Part shown: positions 1-6,861 of the stretch, one piece after another
Position numbering within the stretch: position 1 is the first letter of the stretch
Layout: each line of letters starts with the position of its first letter
Source of the DNA: Ilumatobacter sp.
GTDB lineage: Bacteria; Actinomycetota; Acidimicrobiia; Acidimicrobiales; Ilumatobacteraceae
NCBI GenBank assembly: GCA_018666235.1
Contig: JABJAB010000018.1
Location: forward strand, 1-17,558
Direction: 5' to 3'
Length of the DNA: 17,558 nucleotides
Translations under genes and position numbers: made by a program
Notes under the pieces: generated by a model
Seen by the model: the letters and a program-made list of their open reading frames with translations, nothing else
Told to the model about the DNA's origin: nothing
The model's database searches: none

Positions 1-1
1 C

Positions 2-526
2 ATTGACCTTGATGCGCTCCGGGCCCACGTGAGCCGGCGGCTCGACCGGGTGCCGCGACTCCGGCAGCGCGTGATGGAGGTCCCGTTTGGGCAAGGTCGG
101 CCCGTCTGGGTCGACGATGTGGGCTTCGACATCGAGTACCACGTACGCCTCGAACGCGTCCACACGCAGACGAGTGAGCTGAAGGGATCCGTCATGGTCG
201 ACGGTGCACACACGATCCTTGAACTCGCTGACACCATCCCGCGCCTCGCGCCGATGGTGACACGTTTCGTCAGCCGACAGATCCCGATGAACCTCGTCGT
301 CACCAACGTGCCAGGCCCGCCGATCCCGCTGTACTTGCGCGGCGCCCCGCTCGTCGAGACCTACCCCTATGTCGAAGTTATCGACAACGAGGGGCTCACG
401 ATCGCCGTCGTTTCCTACGCTGACACGCTGTTCTTCGGTATCACAGGCGATCGCGACGTGATGTACGACATCGCCGATCTTGCGACAGCAATCGCCGTCG
501 AGTTCGACGAGCTCGCCGCCAGCTGA
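2..526 (+). CDS. WS/DGAT O-acyltransferase-like protein, 5' partial and internally deleted
   Basis: The open frame runs in from the left edge, so the true start lies outside the window and the GTG at 29 is internal. Family members (wax ester synthase/diacylglycerol acyltransferase, about 450-500 residues) join acyl-CoA to alcohols or diacylglycerol at the membrane. The first ~45 visible residues match the family N-terminal part (VPRLRQRV, PVWVDD, FDIEYHV). Immediately afterwards the sequence continues as the C-terminal DUF1298 region: RLERVH, then NLVVTNVPGPP, then AVVSYADTLFFGI, ending normally. Roughly 250 residues that should lie between are missing, including the HHxxxDG active-site motif. 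The frame stays open across the join. It is therefore probably catalytically dead, or a deletion derivative. The family assignment is by recalled motifs and is confident; the estimate of missing length is approximate. Confidence 0.8.
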   Translation: MDLDALRAHVSRRLDRVPRLRQRVMEVPFGQGRPVWVDDVGFDIEYHVRLERVHTQTSELKGSVMVDGAHTILELADTIPRLAPMVTRFVSRQIPMNLVVTNVPGPPIPLYLRGAPLVETYPYVEVIDNEGLTIAVVSYADTLFFGITGDRDVMYDIADLATAIAVEFDELAAS

Positions 527-542
527 GCGCACCGGGCCATTC

Positions 543-845
543 ATGTCTGCGAGCTATTCATTCACCGCCCATCTCTGGGAATGGGCGAGCAAGGCCTCCT
601 GGTACTTCCTCAGTCTCCCCGAAGCCGATTCCGACGACATTGAGGAGCGGTTCGGTGGGACCGCACACGGATTCGGCTCGATTCGGGTCGAAGTGAAGGT
701 TGGTGCAACAACCTGGCGAACCTCGATCTTCCCGTCGACATCCGAGAAGACCTACGTCCTGCCCATCAAGCAGGCGGTTCGATCGGCTGAGGGGTTGTTG
801 CCCGACGCCCAGGTGGCCGTCGAGCTGAAGATCATCGAGGACTGA
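543..845 (+). CDS. DUF1905 domain-containing protein
   Basis: A 100-residue protein starting at the ATG 16 nt after the acyltransferase stop. The pattern FTAHLWEW, WYFLSLP, GFGSIRVEVKVGATTWRTSIFPS and YVLPIKQAVR is that of the DUF1905 family, a small beta-barrel domain of unknown function. It is close to full length for a single-domain member (about 90-100 residues). No signal peptide or membrane segment is visible. The frame extends upstream to 480, but that part overlaps the previous gene and does not resemble the family, so ATG 543 is preferred. It is probably co-transcribed with the gene before it. No biochemical role is known. Confidence 0.85.
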   Translation: MSASYSFTAHLWEWASKASWYFLSLPEADSDDIEERFGGTAHGFGSIRVEVKVGATTWRTSIFPSTSEKTYVLPIKQAVRSAEGLLPDAQVAVELKIIED

Positions 846-873
846 GAACCGGGTAGGTCGACGTCTGCGTGTC

Positions 874-879
874 TACAGT
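874..879 (+). promoter_or_regulatory. Candidate -10 box of a leaderless transcript
   Basis: TACAGT fits the actinobacterial TAnnnT -10 consensus. Six bases separate it from the GTG at 886, so transcription would begin at or next to the first base of the start codon. No Shine-Dalgarno sequence is seen before that GTG, which agrees with a leaderless mRNA. No convincing -35 hexamer is visible. Confidence 0.4.
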
Positions 880-885
880 CGCGAC

Positions 886-1743
886 GTGCTCGCAACTCTC
901 GGCGACTTGGTCGATGACATCGTCGTGCAGCTCGCAGGACCCATCAACGTTGCGACTGATACGTCGTCCATCATCTTGCGTCGCCGCGGTGGCAGTGCGG
1001 CCAACGTCGCGGCCACTGCCGGCGTACTTGGTCAGCCGGTGAGGTTTCTTGGGCAAGTCGGCGCCGACGCGGTCGGGGCGGCTTTGGTCGCCGAACTCAA
1101 AGCCGCTGGCGTCGACACACAGTTCGTCCATCGGTCTGGGTCGACCGGAGCGATCGTCGTGCTCGTTGCGCCCGATGCTGAGCGGTCGATGCTCACCGAC
1201 CGTCGGACGTGTGCCGAACTCGATGATCCTCGGCCGGAGTGGCTCGACGACGTCACGACGTTGCACGTCCCGCTCTACTCCTTGATCGAGGGAGCCACGG
1301 CGATGACTGCAGCAACGCTGATCGGTTGGGCCCACGACCGCGATGTCGCGGTGTCGCTCGATCTGTCGTCAACAGCGCTGATGACTGAAGCGGGACTAGA
1401 CAGCGTCAGAGCATTGGTGGCTCGTCTGCGACCCAGCAGCGTCTTCGCCAACAGGTCTGAGGTGGACATGTACGGTCTCGATCAGCTTCCGGCAGACGCG
1501 ATCGCTGTCGTGAAAAACGGGCCTGACCCCGCATTGATCCGCGTCCCTCCGGGAGCAAACACTTCAGCTACGACGTACATGGTCCCCGCCACCGGCATCA
1601 CCGCCGTTACTGACACCACAGGCGCAGGAGACGCCTTCGCTGCGGGCTTTCTAACGTTCCACGGGTGGCGTGACAACCCCGCCGAGGCGTGCGTGCACGC
1701 TCACCGCGCTGCTCGACGCATCCTGACCGGCGAACGCCGCTGA
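886..1743 (+). CDS. PfkB family carbohydrate/nucleoside kinase
   Basis: A 285-residue sugar kinase of the ribokinase/PfkB superfamily, which phosphorylates a sugar or nucleoside with ATP in the cytoplasm. Near the N-terminus are the substrate-side glycine motif (GGSAANVAATAGVLG, around residues 35-49) and FLGQVGADAVG. Near the C-terminus is the PfkB signature DTTGAGDAFAAGF from residue 243, in which Asp249 is the expected catalytic base. The length is normal to slightly short for the family. The GTG start is chosen because the -10-like TACAGT lies six bases upstream and the domain begins at once. The exact substrate cannot be told from sequence, and no transporter or sugar pathway gene is adjacent. 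The next gene is convergent. Confidence 0.88.
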   Translation: MLATLGDLVDDIVVQLAGPINVATDTSSIILRRRGGSAANVAATAGVLGQPVRFLGQVGADAVGAALVAELKAAGVDTQFVHRSGSTGAIVVLVAPDAERSMLTDRRTCAELDDPRPEWLDDVTTLHVPLYSLIEGATAMTAATLIGWAHDRDVAVSLDLSSTALMTEAGLDSVRALVARLRPSSVFANRSEVDMYGLDQLPADAIAVVKNGPDPALIRVPPGANTSATTYMVPATGITAVTDTTGAGDAFAAGFLTFHGWRDNPAEACVHAHRAARRILTGERR

Positions 1744-1804
1744 CCGCAATCCACTCGGTTTTCATCCCAACAACAACGGAGCTGTCAACGGGTTGGAAGG
1801 ATGT

Positions 1805-2878
1805 TCATGCCCACGGCAGTTCACAGGCAGCGCCCGTTGCCACGACTTCGTGCACCACGGTGTTGCGATGTGCGCCGGCGGCCCACGAGGGAAAGACAGC
1901 GGAGTACAGGCCGGTCCCGCCGGCGACGAACAGCACGATGTCAGCGGGCCGACGGACAGCAGGGATGATGTCGTCGTCGTTGCCCGCGGCGATGAATCCG
2001 GTGTTGAACGAGCGAATCTGCCCGCGGGTGTTAACCGCCATCCGCTGCAGTTCGGCCTGCGCGTCGCTGCGGCTCATGCCAGCGTCGGCCAGTACCTGGG
2101 CGTGTTCGGGGTTCAGCGCCACGGCAATGGCGCCGCCCGAGAGGTTGGCATTGTTCGAACCCGGGTTGGCGATGACCGCCGCGAGCGCACGGAGCAACCG
2201 GTGAGGTGAATCGTTGTCGTCGGCATCGTTGGTAAACACGACGGAGTGCGGCGCCTCCGCTCCCAGGATCGTGACGACAGAGTCGTCGGACGAATAGCCG
2301 AGCGCCACGGCCAAAGGTTCCCACGGAGACGACTGTTCGTCTTCGGCGAGGCAGAAGCTGAATTTACCCGGATGACCGAGCAACGCCATATCTGACACAC
2401 CAGGACGAGCATCACCGATGTTCATCATGCAGAGCCGAACCGCTCGACCGATCGATGCATTTGCGCGGTGACCCGGACCCAGCGCGCCGAAGCTGCCGGC
2501 GATGTCGCAGTGGCTGACAACGGGACCGTTGACGATCATGAGTGGCGCTGTGCAGTGTGTGGTCGATTGCATCTCGCCGAGGTCAAATGCCGGCTGGAGC
2601 ATTGCTCGGATCGCGGCCACGACAACCGTCATGTGGTCCGGTAGACAACCGGCCATCGCCGCGTTGGTCGCGATCTTCTCAATCGTCGCCGCTCCCCCAC
2701 CGGGCCCCATCGCTCCGAGATCGAGATCTGCGTCGAGGCCCGAGGCAAGCACGAGTCGGGCCACTCGATCGTGTGTCGGGATGACAACTGGAAGCCCGTC
2801 GGTGCAGCCGCTCTGGTGGAGGACCTCGAGCGCCTCGGCCTCGTCGGTCGCGGTGAACATGCCAGTCGCTCCGCTCAT
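1805..2878 (-). CDS. Conserved UGSC-associated protein of unknown function
   Basis: A 357-residue soluble protein. Its ATG overlaps the TGA of the UGSC gene (ATGA at 2875-2878), so the two are probably translationally coupled. I recognise the family as a conserved actinobacterial group commonly found beside UGSC proteins; I know no experimentally established function. Visible conserved stretches are GCTDGLPVVIPT near residues 24-35, EKIATNAAMAGC, TTHCTAPLMIVNGP, GRAVRLCMMNIG, GHPGKFSFCLAEDE followed by SPWEPL, PGSNNANLSGG, and a C-terminal IVLFVAGGTGLYSAVFPSW. Several Cys residues lie in these stretches, which would suit a redox or metal-related role with the selenoprotein; that is inference. 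There is no signal peptide or clear membrane segment. The protein looks complete. Confidence 0.8.
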   Translation of the reverse strand: MSGATGMFTATDEAEALEVLHQSGCTDGLPVVIPTHDRVARLVLASGLDADLDLGAMGPGGGAATIEKIATNAAMAGCLPDHMTVVVAAIRAMLQPAFDLGEMQSTTHCTAPLMIVNGPVVSHCDIAGSFGALGPGHRANASIGRAVRLCMMNIGDARPGVSDMALLGHPGKFSFCLAEDEQSSPWEPLAVALGYSSDDSVVTILGAEAPHSVVFTNDADDNDSPHRLLRALAAVIANPGSNNANLSGGAIAVALNPEHAQVLADAGMSRSDAQAELQRMAVNTRGQIRSFNTGFIAAGNDDDIIPAVRRPADIVLFVAGGTGLYSAVFPSWAAGAHRNTVVHEVVATGAACELPWA

Positions 2879-3429
2879 GGAGCGCTGCTCGGCTCGTTGT
2901 CCGGCACCGCTTCGCCGCGCAGCACCGCCACGATGCGAGCTGCGATTCCGTCGGCAACGCGGTCCATTGCATCGTGCCCGCTGCCGGCAACGGGATGTGG
3001 GAGACGCAGTCGGGGAATGTCGGGCATGCCGGCCGATGCAGCGACCGAGTCGCCCTGCAACCAGAATTGTTCGGTGACGAGGGCAACGGCCGCCCTGCCC
3101 CGTCGAGCTACTTCGATTCCGTCACGCACGGTGCCGGAGGTGCAGCTGCCTCAATGGCCGTAGGCCGCGACGACGGCAGCACATGAGTCGGCGATCGTCG
3201 AGAGATGGTCCTCGCTGGCCAGCGCGCTGGCGTTTCCTTTGTCGAGGTGGATGAACTCGACGCCGGGCAGCTCGTGCGACAGTGCCTTGCCCACATGATC
3301 GAGAAACGCCACCGAGCCGGGGAATCCGTTCGCGAACAACGCGACGGTGTCTCCCGCTTTCAGTTCAGCACGAAGGCCATACGGCTCGATTGCTCGACTC
3401 GACACCCCACGCGGATCCAAGAATTCCAT
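2875..3429 (-). CDS. UGSC family selenoprotein (in-frame TGA read as selenocysteine)
   Basis: Read from ATG 3429 the frame meets TGA at 3153-3151, then continues in the same frame with Gly-Ser-Cys-Thr-Ser-Gly-Thr-Val-Arg-Asp-Gly and stays open to the TGA at 2877-2875. Reading the first TGA as Sec gives a 184-residue protein with U93-G94-S95-C96, the motif that names the UGSC family of bacterial selenoproteins and Cys homologues. The N-terminal half (VALFANGFPGSVAFLDHVGKAL, AAVVAAYGH) and C-terminal half (GIEVARRG, AVALVTEQF, GIAARIVAVLRG) form one continuous alpha/beta-type fold, as expected of one protein. U-x-x-C is a redox-type pair. The true stop overlaps the next gene by ATGA, and the gene follows a methyltransferase by 43 nt. 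Naive gene callers will split it or start it at GTG 3129. Function is unknown. Decoding needs selA/selB/selC/selD elsewhere. Confidence 0.85.
3119..3137 (-). promoter_or_regulatory. Candidate bacterial SECIS hairpin
   Basis: On the coding (minus) strand the sequence CCGGCACCGTGCGTGACGG can fold as CCG/CGG, one G-A mismatch, then CAC/GTG, closing a five-base loop CGTGC with G in its second position. The loop begins about 21 nt after the UGA. Bacterial SECIS elements are small hairpins inside the coding region with an apical loop some 16-37 nt after the UGA and a G at the start of the loop, so position and shape fit. The stem is short and folding was judged by eye only. Confidence 0.45.
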
Positions 3430-3472
3430 CGCAGGAGTCTCGCGTTCTGGTTCGAGTCGGGGCGAGGCGCAG

Positions 3473-4306
3473 TCACGCCAACCGTTCGCAAACAATCTCG
3501 GTCGGAGCCAGTGTCCCTGCCGTCACAGCAGCGACCATGTTGGCGATCTTGGTCGGGGCGTCGTCGCCCAGGATGAGGTGCAGGCCAATCGGTGACGGCC
3601 CATCGGTCTGCGCTGCGTGTTGTTTCAACGCAGCGAAGAAGTCCCGGGCGAATTGACCACGTTCTCGAGATGCGAGGATGCGGAAGCCTGCCGACCTCAG
3701 AGCTGCTTCGTAGTCACTCAAAGAAGCAACGAAGCTCATGGTCGCATCGCTGGCCCAAGGGACGGGAAACGCGTGGCTCCCATCGGTGAGCCGCATGATG
3801 TCGTAGACGCCGAATCGCCCGCCGGGCCGCACGACCCGGTACACCTCCGCGAACAGTGCGGCCTTGTCATCGATGTTCATGCCGACGTGGAGCTGCGTGG
3901 CGATGTCGAACGCCGAATCGACGAACGGCATGTCGAGCGCGTTGCCAGTCTCGAACGTCAACTGGTCGGCTATGTGCGTTGCCTTCGAGATTGAGCGTGC
4001 GACCTCGACGTATTCAGCGGTCAGGTCGATGCCGGTGACCTCGCACCCGAAGGTGCCGCTGATGAACCGGGCCGTTCCGCCGATTCCACAGCCGACGTCG
4101 AGCACGGCCGACCCAGGCTGAACATGAAGTTGCTCGCAGATGTCGATGGTCGCCTCACGCCCACCGATGTGGAACTCATCGACCGGCGCGAGGTCGGCAA
4201 TCGACGCCGACGACAGCGTCTTGCCCAAAGCTGCGAGCCCGGACTCGATCGCCGCCTGCAACCCCCCGTTCGAATAATGCGAAGCGACATCGGCGGCGGT
4301 AGTCAT
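3473..4306 (-). CDS. Class I SAM-dependent methyltransferase
   Basis: A 277-residue Rossmann-fold methyltransferase. Motif I is AVLDVGCGIGGTAR at residues 67-80, followed by the acidic strand VTGIDLTAEYVEVAR, then GNALDMPFVDSAFD (motif II region) and LFAEVYRVVRPGGRFGVYD (post-II/III). The N-terminal stretch LAPVDEFHIGGREAT resembles the sarcosine/dimethylglycine and ubiquinone/sterol-type small-molecule methyltransferases; the substrate is not determinable. ATG 4306 is chosen over upstream codons because MTTAADVASHYSNGG is the usual family start and a TAGGTT box lies seven bases before it. It is the first gene of the operon with the UGSC selenoprotein and its partner, so methylation of a selenium or sulfur compound, or of a substrate of that system, is possible but unproven. 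Confidence 0.88.
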   Translation of the reverse strand: MTTAADVASHYSNGGLQAAIESGLAALGKTLSSASIADLAPVDEFHIGGREATIDICEQLHVQPGSAVLDVGCGIGGTARFISGTFGCEVTGIDLTAEYVEVARSISKATHIADQLTFETGNALDMPFVDSAFDIATQLHVGMNIDDKAALFAEVYRVVRPGGRFGVYDIMRLTDGSHAFPVPWASDATMSFVASLSDYEAALRSAGFRILASRERGQFARDFFAALKQHAAQTDGPSPIGLHLILGDDAPTKIANMVAAVTAGTLAPTEIVCERLA

Positions 4307-4313
4307 CTTCGCG

Positions 4314-4319
4314 AACCTA
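4314..4319 (-). promoter_or_regulatory. Candidate -10 box for the methyltransferase-UGSC operon
   Basis: On the minus strand TAGGTT (TAnnnT) ends seven bases before the ATG at 4306, which would place the transcript start within one base of the start codon. There is no good ribosome-binding site before this ATG. The whole methyltransferase-UGSC-partner operon may therefore be transcribed as a leaderless mRNA from the 49-bp gap after the YceI gene. Confidence 0.4.
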
Positions 4320-4355
4320 GACAATGGTCCGCCTTTAGCCTGGGCGAGCCGCCGG

Positions 4356-5227
4356 TCAGCCGCGTTCAAAGACGAGGACGAACTCGACAATGCCCCCGTC
4401 TTCCAGGCCGACACCCGGGTTTGACGGGTTGTCGATGCCGTAGTCGGTGAACGTGATCGGAATGTTGCCGAGGACACCGATGCTGGTGTCGGTGGCCTGT
4501 GCCGTGACGTCAACGGTGACGGCCTGCGTAACGCCCTTGAGTGTGAGCTCACCGACCGCTGTTGCTGTGACCTGCTCCCCATCAGCTGGAATGGCTCCGA
4601 AGTCGACCGGTTCGGTTCTCTGAAAGTTGGCAGTCGGGAAGTTCGCGACATCCATGATGCGACCCTGGAACTGTCCGTCTCGGCGGCTGTCGTCGCTCAC
4701 GATGTTCTCGACCTCGACGGTGGCGTCAATCAATGCGGTCGTTCCCTCGATAGTGAGCGAGCCGTCGATCTCACTGCTCCTGCCGACTGCTGTCACGTTG
4801 ACACCTCCGAGCACCTCGTCGACGCTGTAGCCGAACTCGGAAGCAGCGATTGGCGTCCACAAACCATCGAAGTGTTCAGAATCAGCCGCAGCTTCGTCAA
4901 GTGCTGCTGCTGATGTTGCCGTCTCAAGGCCGGGCTCGTCATCGGCCTCAACGACCGTGGTCTCCAATGCTTCGGAGAGGTCATCGGTGTCGAGCGCGCC
5001 TGGCGCGCCGTTCAGGACGTTGGCGTAGAAAAAATCGCTCCCTAGACCAACGCAACGAGGACGACCAGGCCGATGATCCCTCGCTTGGTCCAGGTAGAGG
5101 GCGAGGTGGATGGTGAAGGTGAAAGTGAAAGTGAGGGTGAGAGTGAGAGTGAGGGTGAGGTGGAGGGCGGGGTCGAGGCTGGCGCGGCTTTCGATGCACC
5201 GGAATTCGAATCGGTGGTGTTGCTCAT
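4356..5227 (-). pseudogene. YceI family protein with N-terminal membrane anchor, interrupted by a 1-nt frameshift
   Basis: The N-terminal part starts at ATG 5227 (MSNTTDSNSG...), runs through a Ser/Pro/Leu repeat linker, then TWTKRG and a hydrophobic segment (IIGLVVLVALV), and stops at TAG 5044-5042. The neighbouring frame takes up exactly there with LGSDFFYANV and continues through an acidic linker to a complete YceI lipocalin-like domain (FGYSVDEVLGGVNVTAVGRSSEI, VENIVSDDSRRDGQFQGRI, FPTANF, GELTLKGVTQAVTVDV, FTDYGIDNPSNPGVG), ending at 4356. Inserting one base in GTCTAGGG (for example GTC-CTA-GGG) restores one protein of about 290 residues. YceI proteins are periplasmic or extracellular isoprenoid-binding proteins; here it would be membrane-anchored. 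The lesion may be real, a sequencing error, or -1 slippage. No good internal ATG or GTG lies between the shift and the domain. Confidence 0.75.
5112..5159 (+). repeat. Hexanucleotide tandem repeat, 8 units of RGTGAR
   Basis: Eight consecutive six-base units (GGTGAA, GGTGAA, AGTGAA, AGTGAG, GGTGAG, AGTGAG, AGTGAG, GGTGAG). In the minus-strand YceI frame they encode alternating Ser-Pro and Ser-Leu dipeptides of the linker before the membrane anchor. As the unit is a multiple of three, copy-number change would alter linker length and not frame. Confidence 0.85.
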
Positions 5228-5313
5228 AACAACACGTACGTCGGTGACGTCGGATCGGTTCGCGCGTCCGACATGGTTCCCGATCAAGGTCGCCGGGCTC
5301 CGCTCTCTGCGCC

Positions 5314-5538
5314 GTGTTCGAATTCATCGATGGTCTTCCGGACGGCTGCATCGGGGCGAGAGCCAGTGGACACCTCACTGACGAACTGCTGCATGTCCAT
5401 TTTCACCGGGGCGCGCTGGTGACCAATGACGGCCACGTTTCCGGCGCGGTCAACATTTTGAAATGGACGTTGCACGGCCACGTGCGCACATTTCACAACG
5501 GCGAGTTCGATCATGCCGTGCACTGGATCACCACCTGA
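5314..5538 (+). CDS. SpoIIAA/STAS-like protein lacking its central part
   Basis: A 74-residue frame from GTG 5314, divergent from the YceI gene. The first ~25 residues (FEFIDGLPDGCIGARASGHLTDE) resemble the N-terminus of SpoIIAA-like STAS proteins. The last ~42 (ALVTNDGHVSGAVNILKW, then GHVRTFHNGEFDHAVHWI) resemble their C-terminus, where VAVVTD...PGEVRVF...AWI is usual. Typical members have about 115-125 residues, so some 45-50 residues from the middle appear to be missing without loss of frame. The minus-strand frame over the same bases (5284-5541) shows no family resemblance. The family match is by eye and moderate. The protein is probably non-functional or a degenerate copy. Confidence 0.5.
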   Translation: MFEFIDGLPDGCIGARASGHLTDELLHVHFHRGALVTNDGHVSGAVNILKWTLHGHVRTFHNGEFDHAVHWITT

Positions 5539-5563
5539 CAAGGGCCACCGCCGCAGAGAAGGC

Positions 5564-6850
5564 TCAGGTCAGCGCTTCTTGACGTTGGGCGGCATCGATC
5601 GTCTCCGCGAACCTGCCATACGAGATGGACCCGCCCACCCACTTCGTGATCTCTGTCCACAGGAGCCCCGAACCGATGTCGGGGCGCATCTGATCCGACG
5701 CGTCGAAGACTTGGACTGGGCTCGTGGCGAGCGCAGTGATGAATCCCTTCTCTACGTCCGGGTACTCGTCTTCAGAGATCGATGACTTTGCGCTGAGAAA
5801 GCCTCCCGACCGCGCCCATGGCGTTCCGGCCCGAGAACTCGCGAGGAACGCCATCAGACCATTCACTTCAGGTCGATTGTCGAACTGGACGATCTCGTCG
5901 CCACCGATGACGAGCGGGGGTGCATCTCCTGCGACTCCGGGCAGCACAAACCAGTCGAGCGACTCCTCAGGGCCAGCGTCGGTGCCATTCGGCATCCAGC
6001 CGATGGCAAAGTCTGCTTGGCGGTACATCGCACACCCCGGGTCGCTCTTCAGCAACGGCTCCCACGCACGCTCTACACGTGTCGACACGACGTCAACGAT
6101 TCCGCCGGCAACTCGGCCGGGCTGGAGCACCAGGTCTCTGAACTCGACAAACGCCTCTTCGATCGCTGGATCGGCAAATTCAACGGTCCCCGCGGTCCAT
6201 GCGTCATAGAACTCAGGTCCTTGCCGCCGAACGACGAGATCCTCGACCCAGTCAGTAGCCGCCCATCCGGTCGCGTCACCAGCGCTGATCGCAAAGCACC
6301 ATGGAGCGATCCCTCGTTCCGAGGTGGCAATCGTGGCCGAGAGCGCTTCAAGCTCATCAAGCGACGTCGGCAACACCCAGCCCTCTGTCTCGAACACGTC
6401 GCGCCGGAACCACACGACACTCTTCATCGTTCGCCGAAACGGAACCGCATAGTCCACGCCGTCAAACTCCGCTACTGCCAGCACGTCGGGTTCGTAGTTT
6501 TCAACGAGCTGGCGAGCGGTCGCCTCATCGAGTTGGAAGATCGACCCGTCATCGACGAGCTGGGCGACCAGGCCGGGTTGTGGGATCAGCGCGATATCGG
6601 GGGCGTCGGCGCTGCCGATTCGACGATGGAGGTCCGTCACGAAGTCATTGCTTCCGGTGTACCTGATGACGACCCCGGCGTTCTCGGCATACTCCTCGAA
6701 CGATTCGACCAGCCGATCGGCCTCGGCGTCGCGATACGGACCGAAGACGACGATCGCCTCGCCGGTTGCGTTCTCTTCACCGGCCGCGCACCCGACCGCG
6801 AACAGCGTGGCCACGGTCACGGCAGCTCCCAAGTTCCTGAACTGACGCAT
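5564..6850 (-). CDS. ABC transporter substrate-binding lipoprotein (family 1, sugar type)
   Basis: A 428-residue extracellular solute-binding protein. ATG 6850 is chosen because GGAGGG lies six bases upstream; the alternative ATG 6865 overlaps the preceding stop as ATGA. The N-terminus is a lipoprotein signal: MRQFRN, a hydrophobic core, then the lipobox AVGC with Cys21 as the lipidated residue. The mature part shows the family-1 fold: IVVFGPYRDAEADRLVESFEEY, APDIALIPQPGLVAQLVDDG, VDYAVPFRRTMKSVVWFRRDVF, PTSLDEL, and the late NGLMAFLASSRAGTPWA and GGFLSAKSSI. It resembles alpha-glucoside-type binding proteins. No permease or ATPase gene is nearby. It is coupled instead to the DUF389 membrane protein upstream. 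Ligand unknown. Confidence 0.85.
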   Translation of the reverse strand: MRQFRNLGAAVTVATLFAVGCAAGEENATGEAIVVFGPYRDAEADRLVESFEEYAENAGVVIRYTGSNDFVTDLHRRIGSADAPDIALIPQPGLVAQLVDDGSIFQLDEATARQLVENYEPDVLAVAEFDGVDYAVPFRRTMKSVVWFRRDVFETEGWVLPTSLDELEALSATIATSERGIAPWCFAISAGDATGWAATDWVEDLVVRRQGPEFYDAWTAGTVEFADPAIEEAFVEFRDLVLQPGRVAGGIVDVVSTRVERAWEPLLKSDPGCAMYRQADFAIGWMPNGTDAGPEESLDWFVLPGVAGDAPPLVIGGDEIVQFDNRPEVNGLMAFLASSRAGTPWARSGGFLSAKSSISEDEYPDVEKGFITALATSPVQVFDASDQMRPDIGSGLLWTEITKWVGGSISYGRFAETIDAAQRQEALT

Positions 6851-6861
6851 TCGCCCTCCGC

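Noticed and set aside
1744..1804. Loose inverted repeat CCAAC/GTTGG between the PfkB gene and the UGSC partner gene
   Set aside because: Long loop and no T-run, so it is not a credible terminator.
3151..3495. Separate 114-residue gene ending at TGA 3151
   Set aside because: The downstream frame continues with the UGSC motif and conserved residues; the TGA is better read as selenocysteine.
5284..5541. 85-residue minus-strand frame over the STAS-like gene
   Set aside because: No family resemblance; the plus-strand frame shows STAS-like N- and C-terminal motifs.
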